DNA of 18,197 nucleotides from CAVQBP01 sp964448105 (GTDB lineage: Bacteria > Bacteroidota > Ignavibacteria > Ignavibacteriales > Ignavibacteriaceae), in contig CAYUVK010000108.1 of NCBI GenBank assembly GCA_964448105.1, forward strand, positions 1 through 18,197, written 5' to 3'. The position numbers and the translations under genes are program-made. The notes under the pieces were generated by a model. The model searched no databases. It had not been told where the DNA came from and saw only the letters and a program-made list of their open reading frames with translations. This document shows positions 7,199 through 14,640 of the stretch, one piece after another; within the stretch, counting starts at the first letter, position 1; each line of letters begins with the position of its first letter.

Positions 7199-8854
7199 TT
7201 AAGTTTGTATCACACCTGTATTAAATCTCTGCATATCCGGATTATTATCTGCTGTTTCGATTGCCATTGAGATATATTCTCTTGTTAAAGCTGGGTCAAT
7301 AATTTCATCAACCCATAATCTTGCAGCAGCATAAAGAGGATTGCTCTTTTCTTCATAAGATTTTGTAATTTCATCCAGCAATTTCTTCTTATCTTCTTCA
7401 GAGAATTTCTGTCCGCTCTTTTGTACTTGCTTTAATTTTATATCAAGCAATACACTGCTTGCCTGACTGCCTCCCATTACTGCAATCTTTGCGTTCGGAT
7501 AAGCAAAAATAAAACGGGGGTCGTAGGCTTTACCGCACATTGCATAGTTTCCGGCACCAAAACTATTCCCGATTATTAATGTAATTTTAGGTACTATGGA
7601 ATTTGCAACTGCATTTACCATTTTGGCACCGTCCTTAATTATACCGCCGTGTTCTGCCCGGCTTCCAACCATAAATCCGGTAACATCCTGTAAAAAGACT
7701 AGAGGTATTTTTTTCTGATTGCAGTTCATTATAAATCTAGTTGCTTTATCAGCACTATCCGAGTAAATTACTCCTCCAACCTGCATTTCACCGGTTTCTG
7801 TTTTTGTGACACTTCTTTGATTTGCTACAATCCCGACCGACCATCCGTCAACTCTTGCATAAGCTGTAATTATAGTTTTACCATAACCGGCTTTATATTC
7901 GTCTATATCTGATTCATCAACAATTCTGGCAATTATATCATACATATCGTAAGGTTTAATTGTATCCTGGGGAAGTAATCCTAAAATTTCTTTAGAAGGG
8001 TAGAGAGGTGGTTTGCTATCTTTTCTGTTAAATCCGGCTTTAGATGCAGGTCCATTTTTTTCAATAATGCTCCGGATTTGCTTTAAACATTCTTGATCGT
8101 TTTTTACAATATAATCAGTAACCCCTGAAATATTTGATTGTACTTTGGCACCGCCAAGAGTTTCATTATCAATCACTTCTCCAATTGCAGCTTTTACTAA
8201 ATGTGCACCTGCCAAAAAAACTGAACCTTCGCCTTCAACAATTAATGCTTCATCACTCATTATTGGTAAATAAGCTCCTCCGGCAACACAGGGACCCATA
8301 ATGGCAGAAATTTGAGGGATGCCCATTGAAGACATAAGTGCATTATTTCTAAAAATTCTACCGAAGTGCTCTTTGTCGGGAAAGATTTTATCCTGCAAAG
8401 GAAGAAAAACTCCCGCACTGTCAACTAAATAAACGATCGGCAGTCTGTTATCCATTGCAATTTCTTGAGCTCTCAAATTCTTTTTTGCAGTAATAGGAAA
8501 CCATGCACCGGCTTTTACGGTAGCATCATTAGCAACAATTACATGGTTTTCCCCGTGAATTTTTCCTATTCCAAAGATAGTTCCTGATGAAGGAGCGCCT
8601 CCATATTCTTCATACATTTCATAAGCAGCAAAAGTATTTAGTTCATAAAATGATTTCGGATTATCCAATAAAAGATTTATTCTTTCTCTTGCAGTAAGTT
8701 TTCCCTTAGCTTTATGTTTTTCTATTGCATTTTTTCCGCCTCCTAATTTTATTTTTTCTCTTTCAGCATTAAGTTTTCTTAAAAGGTTTTTTTGATAATC
8801 TTCCCGCTGGAGGAATGTTTCATTTTCTTTTACCGGGCTGCCAATTTTTTTCAT
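7199..8854 (-). CDS. Acyl-CoA carboxylase carboxyltransferase (beta) subunit, methylcrotonyl-CoA carboxylase-like
   Basis: This is the carboxyltransferase half of a biotin-dependent acyl-CoA carboxylase, moving CO2 from carboxybiotin to an acyl-CoA. Two crotonase-fold halves are seen. The N-half carries the oxyanion loop GPCVAGGAYLP (187-197) and the C-half GNSFGAGNYAMCG (429-441). The stretches FPDKEHFGRIFRN (158-170) and QDVTGFMVGSRAEHGGIIKDG (389-409) follow 3-methylcrotonyl-CoA carboxylase beta (MCCB, leucine breakdown) more closely than propionyl-CoA carboxylase. Length (551 aa) is normal. It lies 55 nt after the acyl-CoA dehydrogenase gene, with no SD and no independent promoter that I can identify. 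The biotin-carboxylase/BCCP subunit it needs is not in the window. Substrate could also be geranyl- or another branched acyl-CoA. Confidence 0.88.
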   Translation of the reverse strand: MKKIGSPVKENETFLQREDYQKNLLRKLNAEREKIKLGGGKNAIEKHKAKGKLTARERINLLLDNPKSFYELNTFAAYEMYEEYGGAPSSGTIFGIGKIHGENHVIVANDATVKAGAWFPITAKKNLRAQEIAMDNRLPIVYLVDSAGVFLPLQDKIFPDKEHFGRIFRNNALMSSMGIPQISAIMGPCVAGGAYLPIMSDEALIVEGEGSVFLAGAHLVKAAIGEVIDNETLGGAKVQSNISGVTDYIVKNDQECLKQIRSIIEKNGPASKAGFNRKDSKPPLYPSKEILGLLPQDTIKPYDMYDIIARIVDESDIDEYKAGYGKTIITAYARVDGWSVGIVANQRSVTKTETGEMQVGGVIYSDSADKATRFIMNCNQKKIPLVFLQDVTGFMVGSRAEHGGIIKDGAKMVNAVANSIVPKITLIIGNSFGAGNYAMCGKAYDPRFIFAYPNAKIAVMGGSQASSVLLDIKLKQVQKSGQKFSEEDKKKLLDEITKSYEEKSNPLYAAARLWVDEIIDPALTREYISMAIETADNNPDMQRFNTGVIQT

Positions 8855-8909
8855 AATAAATTGTATTAATTAATTTGAAGTAATTTTAACAAAAGGGAAA
8901 CAAATTAAG

Positions 8910-10076
8910 CTACAAATTTTTCAATAAGTCCCTTGCAATTACTATCCTTTGGATTTCTGAAGTCCCTTCACCTATTGTACAAAGCTTTACATCTCGATAA
9001 AATTTTTCGACGGGGTAATCTTTAATAAATCCATAACCGCCAAATATTTGGACAGCTTCACTGGATGCTTTCTCGGCAATTTCACTAGCAAACAATTTTG
9101 CCATTGCAGCTTCTTTAGTATTAGGCTGATCATTATCTCTTAAAAAAGCGGCTCTTTGTGTTAATAATCTTGCAGCTTCAATATTCACAGCCATTTCAGC
9201 AAGTTTAAATTGTATTGCCTGGAATTCTTTTAAAAATTTTCCGAATTGTTTTCTTTCATTTACATATTTTAATGATGCATCAAGGCAGCCTTGAGCTAAA
9301 CCGACACTTAAAGAAGCAATCGAAATCCTTCCGCCCTCCAAGACTTTCATTGCTTGAATAAAACCTTCACCTTCTTCTCCGATTAAGTTTTCAGCAGGAA
9401 CTTTACAATTATCAAATGTAAGCTGTGTAGTATCGCTAGCTCTCATTCCAAGCTTATTCTCCTTTTTGCCGGCAATAAATCCTTTCATGCCTTTTTCCAA
9501 AATAAAAGCCGAGATCCCTTTTTTACCTTTAGTCTTGTCTGTTATTGCCATTATAACATCAGTTTCTCCGACAGTTCCGTGAGTAGTAAAAGTTTTATTA
9601 CCATTTAAAATATAGTAACCGTCTTTTTTTTCGGCTAAAGATTTCATTCCTGCGGCATCACTACCTGAAGAGGATTCTGTTAAGCCCCATGCTCCCATTT
9701 TTTTACCGGAAGCTAAATCAGGTAAATATTTTCTTTTCTGTTCTTCATTTGCAAATTTAAAAATATGATTTGTACATAGACCATTGTGGGCCGCAACCGA
9801 TAGTGAAATAGAAGGATCAACTCTTGCCAGCTCCTCGATAATAATAGAAAAATCTCTGTAGCCTAATCCTGCACCGCCATAATCTTCAGATACAAGGATT
9901 CCAAGAAATCCCAACTCCCCTAACTGATGTAATATTTCCGAAGGAAATTCCTGCGATTCATCAAACTTCATTATATTCGGACGAATATTTTTTTCTGCAA
10001 AGTCCCTAATTGTATCTCTTATTATTATTTGGTTTTCGGATAGTTCTGTAGCGAATTGTAAGGTAGATGTTTCCAT
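8910..10076 (-). CDS. Acyl-CoA dehydrogenase, short-chain type
   Basis: A flavoenzyme that introduces the alpha-beta double bond in short acyl-CoA thioesters and passes electrons to electron-transferring flavoprotein. The helical N-domain covers 1-130, the beta domain about 130-240 and the C-terminal helical domain 240-388. The catalytic base is predicted as Glu357 in YPVEKFYRD, the position used by short/medium-chain enzymes. Isovaleryl-CoA dehydrogenase instead places its base in the earlier helix, where this protein reads LEGGRI. The terminal EGTSEIQRIVIARDLL is canonical. The flavin-site motif usually KxWITNG is KTFTTHG at 161-167. An SD-like AAAGGA precedes the ATG. The 100 nt before the gene separates it from meaB. 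The neighbour MCCB suggests a role in branched-chain acyl-CoA catabolism. Confidence 0.92.
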   Translation of the reverse strand: METSTLQFATELSENQIIIRDTIRDFAEKNIRPNIMKFDESQEFPSEILHQLGELGFLGILVSEDYGGAGLGYRDFSIIIEELARVDPSISLSVAAHNGLCTNHIFKFANEEQKRKYLPDLASGKKMGAWGLTESSSGSDAAGMKSLAEKKDGYYILNGNKTFTTHGTVGETDVIMAITDKTKGKKGISAFILEKGMKGFIAGKKENKLGMRASDTTQLTFDNCKVPAENLIGEEGEGFIQAMKVLEGGRISIASLSVGLAQGCLDASLKYVNERKQFGKFLKEFQAIQFKLAEMAVNIEAARLLTQRAAFLRDNDQPNTKEAAMAKLFASEIAEKASSEAVQIFGGYGFIKDYPVEKFYRDVKLCTIGEGTSEIQRIVIARDLLKNL

Positions 10077-10176
10077 ATACTTTTCCTTTCTATTAATTCA
10101 ATTTTTGATTGAAACCCAAAAAATATATAATGTGTCTTTTGGACCTTATATATAATTTTTATGGTTAACCGGTAAG

Positions 10177-11130
10177 TTACCTCTGATTTTTATAATTGTC
10201 TATTATTTCTTCAGCTATGTGATATGGAGAAAGCTTACCAAGTATAACTTTTTCTAAAGCAGAATTTAATGAATTCTTACCTATATCCTCCCATAATTCT
10301 TTATGAATTTTTTCTTCAACTATATCCTGGATTCTTTTTTTTGCCTGGTCTTCTCTTTTAATCAAAAACTTTTTTTGTTTTATTAAATATTCTTTATGTA
10401 TTTCAATTTCATCCGCAACTTCTTTAATCCCCTTATTTTCGGTAGCTACAGTTTTAATAATATTCGGCAGCCAGGAATTTTCATCATGGGTTTTCATCAT
10501 GAGAATGGTTTTTAAAGCGGTTACTGCTTGATGAGAGGAGGGTCTATCGTATTTATTTAAAATAAATAAATCGGCTATTTCCATTAATCCTGCTTTCATT
10601 GCCTGTACTGAATCCCCGGATTCAGGTACCAAAACCACAATTGTTGTATCAGCAGCCTGCGCTATGTCTAATTCCGATTGTCCGACTCCGACTGTTTCAA
10701 AAATGATGATATCAAAACCTGCAGCATCCAAAACATCAGCAGCATCAATAGCTTTTTTGCTTAAACCGCCAAGGCTTCCTCTAGTTGCCATGCTGCGAAT
10801 GAAAACTCCCGGAATTTGACCGACTTCATTCATTCTAACCCTATCACCAAGTAGAGCACCCCCTGTAAAAGGGCTTGTTGGATCAACTGCGACTATTCCC
10901 ACTTTTTTATTTTGTGCAATATATAATTTTGTCAATTGATTTGTTATGGTACTTTTCCCGGCGCCGGGCGGACCGGTAATTCCTATTCGATAAGCATTCC
11001 CGATTTTATTAAAAATTTTTTTTAACAATTCCGAAGATGTTGAGTTACCAATTTCTACGATGGAAATTGCCCGTGCAACTGAACGTCTATCATTATCAAG
11101 TAATTTTTCCAAAAAGGAATCTTCAATCAT
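10177..11130 (-). CDS. meaB: MeaB/ArgK-type G3E GTPase, chaperone of methylmalonyl-CoA mutase
   Basis: A GTPase that gates cobalamin loading and protects B12-dependent methylmalonyl-CoA mutase (human homologue MMAA). Walker A GPPGAGKST is at 53-61. VDPTSPFTGGALLGDRVRM, then ETVGVGQSELDIAQAADT and the guanine-specificity NKYD follow in family order. The C-terminal helices (about 255-317) match the dimerisation arm. Length (317 aa) is typical. It is the first gene of the acyl-CoA cluster, preceded by a 138-nt gap and followed by 100 nt. No SD is apparent. The mutase itself is not in the window, so it is presumably elsewhere; the usual genetic linkage is broken here. Confidence 0.93.
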   Translation of the reverse strand: MIEDSFLEKLLDNDRRSVARAISIVEIGNSTSSELLKKIFNKIGNAYRIGITGPPGAGKSTITNQLTKLYIAQNKKVGIVAVDPTSPFTGGALLGDRVRMNEVGQIPGVFIRSMATRGSLGGLSKKAIDAADVLDAAGFDIIIFETVGVGQSELDIAQAADTTIVVLVPESGDSVQAMKAGLMEIADLFILNKYDRPSSHQAVTALKTILMMKTHDENSWLPNIIKTVATENKGIKEVADEIEIHKEYLIKQKKFLIKREDQAKKRIQDIVEEKIHKELWEDIGKNSLNSALEKVILGKLSPYHIAEEIIDNYKNQR

Positions 11131-11207
11131 TTATATAAAAAACTTTTTTGATTTTTAAATACTGATTTTATAACTGTTATATATTTTCATTAAACAATCC
11201 CTTTATC

Positions 11208-11224
11208 CCCCTTTTTTTAAGGGG
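11208..11224. repeat. Small GC-rich hairpin in the meaB upstream gap
   Basis: CCCCTT (11208-11213) pairs with AAGGGG (11219-11224) around a five-base loop. It is a GC island in very AT-rich spacer, 45 nt past the epimerase stop in the direction of transcription. No U-tract follows it on the minus strand, so it is a poor intrinsic terminator. It may be a copy of a short dispersed C-run/G-run repeat. A second small stem, AGGAT-ATAA-ATCCT, is at 11242-11255. The remaining spacer must hold the meaB promoter. Confidence 0.35.
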
Positions 11225-11268
11225 ACTGTGTGTTTATTCAGAGGATATAAATCCTATGAGATTGTTAC

Positions 11269-12198
11269 CTAATTATTTTTTAATGAAGTCCTAAAAAAAT
11301 CAACAGTTTTTTTCAATCCTTCCTGTAAAGGTGTGGAAGGTCTCCAATTAAAAGTTTTGAATAATTTATCGGATGTAATTACACTTCTCATTTGTTCACC
11401 GGGAGCTGCCGGTCCGTGTTTTTCCTCTTTATTATTTCCCACAATTTGATTCAACATATTAAATAATTCATTTACATCAGTTTCTTTTGATGTCCCAATA
11501 TTATAAATATCCGATTTTTGATCATTAAGTGTAGTAAGATTTGCTTTTACTACATCACCGACAAAGACATAATCGCGTGTTTGCTTTCCGCTCCCGTTTA
11601 TTATTGGCTGTTCATTTTTTAAAAGTCTTGTAGAAAAGATTGCGACAACCCCGGCTTCGCCAAAAGGATTCTGCCTTGGTCCATAAATATTTGCGTAACG
11701 TAAAATAGTATAGTTTAATTTGTATTGAGCATTATAAAAGAATAAGTATTTTTCAACTGCCAGTTTTGAAATCCCATATGGAGAAAGGGGAGAAGTCGGG
11801 TGCTTCTCGTCTGCGGGGAAGTAATCCTGTTCTCCATAAACAGCACCCCCGGTTGAAGCGAACATAAATTTTTTTACACTTGTCTTAATCGAATTCTGCA
11901 GCAGATTTATGGTTCCTAAAATATTTGTATTGGCATCAAATGCCGGATCAGCGACCGAACGCCTAACATCCATTTGTGCGGCATGATGATTTACAACATC
12001 AAATTTTTCTTTCTCAAATAATTCCGCAAGACTTTTGTCTCCAATATCTTTTTTTATAAATACAGCTTTTGGATTAACATTTTTTTCAAATCCTGTAGAT
12101 AAATTATCAAGTACAAACACTTCATGACCTTCATTGATAAAAGTGTCTACAATTTGTGAAGCAATAAATCCTGCTCCGCCAGTTACAAGAATTTTCAT
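11269..12198 (-). CDS. NAD-dependent epimerase/dehydratase, UDP-glucose 4-epimerase-like
   Basis: An extended short-chain dehydrogenase/reductase acting on nucleotide sugars for surface polysaccharide synthesis. The Rossmann motif TGGAGFIAS (6-14) has Ala13 where the third Gly of GxxGxxG usually stands, a common natural variant. Asp31 in VLDNLSTG should bind the NAD ribose. The catalytic set is Ser115/Thr116 with Tyr141-x3-Lys145 in SPYGISK. RYANIYGPRQNPFGEAGVV and RDYVFVGDVV are typical of GalE-like epimerases. At 309 aa it is complete. The SD AAGGA lies inside the last codons of nadD, which ends 3 nt upstream. It closes the PrsW-to-epimerase operon. UDP-glucose versus UDP-GlcNAc/glucuronate specificity cannot be decided. 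Confidence 0.88.
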   Translation of the reverse strand: MKILVTGGAGFIASQIVDTFINEGHEVFVLDNLSTGFEKNVNPKAVFIKKDIGDKSLAELFEKEKFDVVNHHAAQMDVRRSVADPAFDANTNILGTINLLQNSIKTSVKKFMFASTGGAVYGEQDYFPADEKHPTSPLSPYGISKLAVEKYLFFYNAQYKLNYTILRYANIYGPRQNPFGEAGVVAIFSTRLLKNEQPIINGSGKQTRDYVFVGDVVKANLTTLNDQKSDIYNIGTSKETDVNELFNMLNQIVGNNKEEKHGPAAPGEQMRSVITSDKLFKTFNWRPSTPLQEGLKKTVDFFRTSLKNN

Positions 12199-12201
12199 AA
12201 T

Positions 12202-12780
12202 TTATTCCTTGTATAAATTAAATGTATAGATATATCCTTTTACTTTTTGAGGAACCAGAAAATCAATCGGCTTTTCTTCTTTAATTCGATTCCGGATTTC
12301 ACTGCTGCTGATTTCTACTACCGGAGTTTTAACAAAATGTGCAGCCTTATAGTATTTATCTTTTTCAATTTTCTTATCATTTGTTCGTCTTCTTAAGACT
12401 ACTAATTCAGCAAGTTCAATAATTTTATCGGGATTTTTCCATGTATTAAAATTTATTATATTATCATAGCCAATAATGAATTCCAGCTTATTGTATTTCT
12501 TTTTTAATTCTTCGAGGGTTTTAACAGTATAAGAAATTGATTTTGCTTTTAATTCAATATCTGAAAATTCAAAAAAAGGTATTTCTTCAATTGCCAATTG
12601 AATCATTTTTAACCTGTGAAATTCATGTGACGAAAATTTATTTTTTTTATGCGGAGAAATATATGCGGGAACAAAAATAATTTTTTCAAGATCCCTGATC
12701 TCTTTAACAGCCTGGGCAGTTATTAGATGTCCAAGATGAATAGGATCAAAAGTTCCTCCTAAAATACCAACAGAACTCAT
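12202..12780 (-). CDS. nadD: Nicotinate-nucleotide adenylyltransferase
   Basis: This enzyme joins ATP and nicotinate mononucleotide to deamido-NAD in NAD biosynthesis. The nucleotidyltransferase motif GGTFDPIHLGH is at 8-18 and the second ATP-binding motif ISSSEIR at 157-163. FIIGYDNIINFNTW (101-114) is the family's substrate loop. The end VPQKVKGYI is characteristic. At 192 aa it is full length. AAGGA about 10 nt upstream of the ATG is a usable SD. The ATG overlaps the stop of the DUF2064-like gene as ATGA, so translation is probably coupled. Confidence 0.94.
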   Translation of the reverse strand: MSSVGILGGTFDPIHLGHLITAQAVKEIRDLEKIIFVPAYISPHKKNKFSSHEFHRLKMIQLAIEEIPFFEFSDIELKAKSISYTVKTLEELKKKYNKLEFIIGYDNIINFNTWKNPDKIIELAELVVLRRRTNDKKIEKDKYYKAAHFVKTPVVEISSSEIRNRIKEEKPIDFLVPQKVKGYIYTFNLYKE

Positions 12781-13469
12781 TTCAAGAGATCCTTATATTC
12801 AATAAAAAGGTTTGTAAATCTCTCGTAAATTTCCTGGCTGCAATAAGCGAAGCTTTCTTTTTTTGACAAATGGAGATATAAATTTTTAAAATCATCAATA
12901 TTTTTAATCAGCATGAAGTTATCTAAAATATGAACAAAATGTTCAAACTTGGAGATTCTATTAAGGAAAAAATCATAGTTTAAATTTAATAATTCCAAGT
13001 CTCCAAAAATATTAGAGTTAAAAGAATTAAAACCGATAAATGAAATACTCTGATTAATGCTTTTCCCTAAAACAATTGCTTCATCTTCCATGTAGAGTAA
13101 GTTAAAAACTTTATTTAAATCTTCGGAAGTGACTCCGATTGAATTAGAGAAAATAATAATATTGTTGGAAAATTTATGAAAATATTTTTCGGAAAGATTC
13201 TTTAATACCGGTGTTTCGCTAAAATCAATAAATGTAATCTCATCGGAACTGTTGAAATTACCGTTTAAAAATCCCTCGTCATTTTTATCAAAACCAAAAA
13301 TTATATTTGATGTTTCAGACAGCTGGCCGGCTAATTCTTTGTGGTTTAATACCAAAGTTGAATATAAATATGAAGAATGCTCTTTATCAAATGATTCGAA
13401 ATTTGGGACTATATCTTTATTAAAAACCGGGAAAAGTGAAAGAATATAAATAGAAGAATTCTGTTTCAT
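12777..13469 (-). CDS. Degenerate DUF2064 (GT-A fold) -like protein, function unknown
   Basis: I do not recognise this gene with confidence. Residues 102-148 run NNIIIFSNSIGVTSEDLNK, then EAIVLGK and ISFIGFN. The layout follows the DUF2064/TIGR04282 glycosyltransferase-like family, whose usual signatures are a GSDxPxL stretch and a GPxxDGGYYLIG stretch. Here the acidic and glycine residues are replaced (SNS in place of GSD; KSINQSISFIG in place of the DGGYYLIG segment), so a sugar-nucleotide reaction looks unlikely. There is no signal peptide or membrane segment. The 230 residues are rich in Asn, Phe, Ser and Ile. It is tightly placed: its ATG overlaps the prsW stop (TAATG) and its stop overlaps the nadD ATG. 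That points to a translated, retained gene rather than junk. Confidence 0.5.
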   Translation of the reverse strand: MKQNSSIYILSLFPVFNKDIVPNFESFDKEHSSYLYSTLVLNHKELAGQLSETSNIIFGFDKNDEGFLNGNFNSSDEITFIDFSETPVLKNLSEKYFHKFSNNIIIFSNSIGVTSEDLNKVFNLLYMEDEAIVLGKSINQSISFIGFNSFNSNIFGDLELLNLNYDFFLNRISKFEHFVHILDNFMLIKNIDDFKNLYLHLSKKESFAYCSQEIYERFTNLFIEYKDLLK

Positions 13470-14425
13470 TAACGGTTCAAGAAAGTTTGATTCAATAAAT
13501 CTTTAATGTAGTTTCTATAATAATCCACATCTTTTTCATAAGAGGTCTTTCTATAGCCTCTTGAATTTTTCTGCTCCATTTTTCTAAAAGCTAAAGTAGA
13601 CGCAGCTTTAATATATGATTTCCTAATGCTTTCATCAACCCAACCCGGTTTATTTCTTTGAGGTGAACTTAGAATTTTTAAATGGGCTGAAGGGATCAAA
13701 CCTGCCTCGGTTTCAGGCAGCAATTCGTTATAAATTATTTTTTTCTCCTTTAAAATAGAAATTGTATAAACACCGATAAATATTAAAATCGTAAGGAACA
13801 TAAATAAAAAACCTAAACCGGCAGTAGAACGATAACTTACGCTAAAATTCCAGGTAAAATGAATAACCATTGCAGCAATTAACCCGACAAATGGGAGTAT
13901 GACTTTGTGAATTGTCCTGTTGAATTTAGCATAGCCCAAGAATGCACCAAATGTTCCTGTTGATACACAATGCATAACAGCCGAAAATAAAGATCTTATA
14001 ACAACTAAAGACAGCAATTCGGGGAGTGTTTTACCATATGAAAGAAAATAAAGTAAATTTTCCGTCATGCCGAAACCTAATCCTATTGCACCGCCATACA
14101 CAAGCCCATCGGTAACGTTATCAAATTTTTTACTGGTCACAAGAATTAATAAAAATATTCCTTTAGTACTTTCCTCAACCAAGGGAGCTATATAAATTGT
14201 GTCAACTTTATCCATTAAATTTTTATTTAAAATGAATAATGAAATACTTGATGAAAGAAGTAAACTTAAAAATATTGCGAAAAATATTGCTCCTATTGCA
14301 CCCCAAAGATAGCTCTTAAATACCAGGCCGAACGGTTCACGTTCATATTTATCAAACTTCCAGATAAGTATTAAATACACTGTCATCGGAATGATTGCTG
14401 CAAGAACAGAGATTAAAATCAGCAT
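13469..14425 (-). CDS. PrsW-like intramembrane metalloprotease (CPBP/PrsW clan) with soluble C-terminal tail
   Basis: A polytopic membrane protein of the PrsW family; PrsW of Bacillus cleaves an anti-sigma factor. Membrane segments span about 2-22, 38-67, 76-96, 107-128, 135-155, 174-195 and 201-224. The motifs are KFDKYEREP (23-31), Glu84-Glu85-x-x-Lys88, FGMTEN with Glu122, His152 in MHCVSTG, and His189 in IHFTWN. These are the putative metal/catalytic residues, all present. Residues 226-318 form a charged tail beyond the family core, which is about 220 aa in Bacillus. No SD is seen before the ATG. It heads the operon with the DUF2064-like gene, nadD and the epimerase. No anti-sigma factor is in the window, so the substrate is unknown. 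Confidence 0.85.
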   Translation of the reverse strand: MLILISVLAAIIPMTVYLILIWKFDKYEREPFGLVFKSYLWGAIGAIFFAIFLSLLLSSSISLFILNKNLMDKVDTIYIAPLVEESTKGIFLLILVTSKKFDNVTDGLVYGGAIGLGFGMTENLLYFLSYGKTLPELLSLVVIRSLFSAVMHCVSTGTFGAFLGYAKFNRTIHKVILPFVGLIAAMVIHFTWNFSVSYRSTAGLGFLFMFLTILIFIGVYTISILKEKKIIYNELLPETEAGLIPSAHLKILSSPQRNKPGWVDESIRKSYIKAASTLAFRKMEQKNSRGYRKTSYEKDVDYYRNYIKDLLNQTFLNR

Positions 14426-14640
14426 AGCGGACAGAGTATGGATGTATAAATGAATGGATGTATGATCGTATGGTATGAGCAGTATGGAATTATCAAATAT
14501 TTCACTTTACTTATTGAATCCTTTTAATTTAAAAATTTAGGATTTACCAAATAATGTAAATGTTTTATATGAACTTGTACTTACTCTTGCTCTTGAACTT
14601 TTTCCTTTGAGAATATTCTAATATTATATATTGATAAATT
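14426..14640. other. 215-nt spacer with short direct repeats
   Basis: This is the longest non-coding stretch in the window, between the ABC permease stop and the prsW start. ATGGATGTAT occurs at 14438-14447 and again at 14454-14463, within a tract of TATGG/TATGA units that runs to about 14486. A CTTG-rich patch lies near 14572-14600. I see no RNA gene, convincing terminator or clear promoter, though the prsW promoter should be here. Confidence 0.4.

Noticed and set aside
10163..10181. GGTTAACC and GGTAAGTTACC palindromes at the meaB 3' end as a terminator
   Set aside because: The stems are only 4-6 bp, overlap the stop codon, and no U-tract follows on the minus strand.
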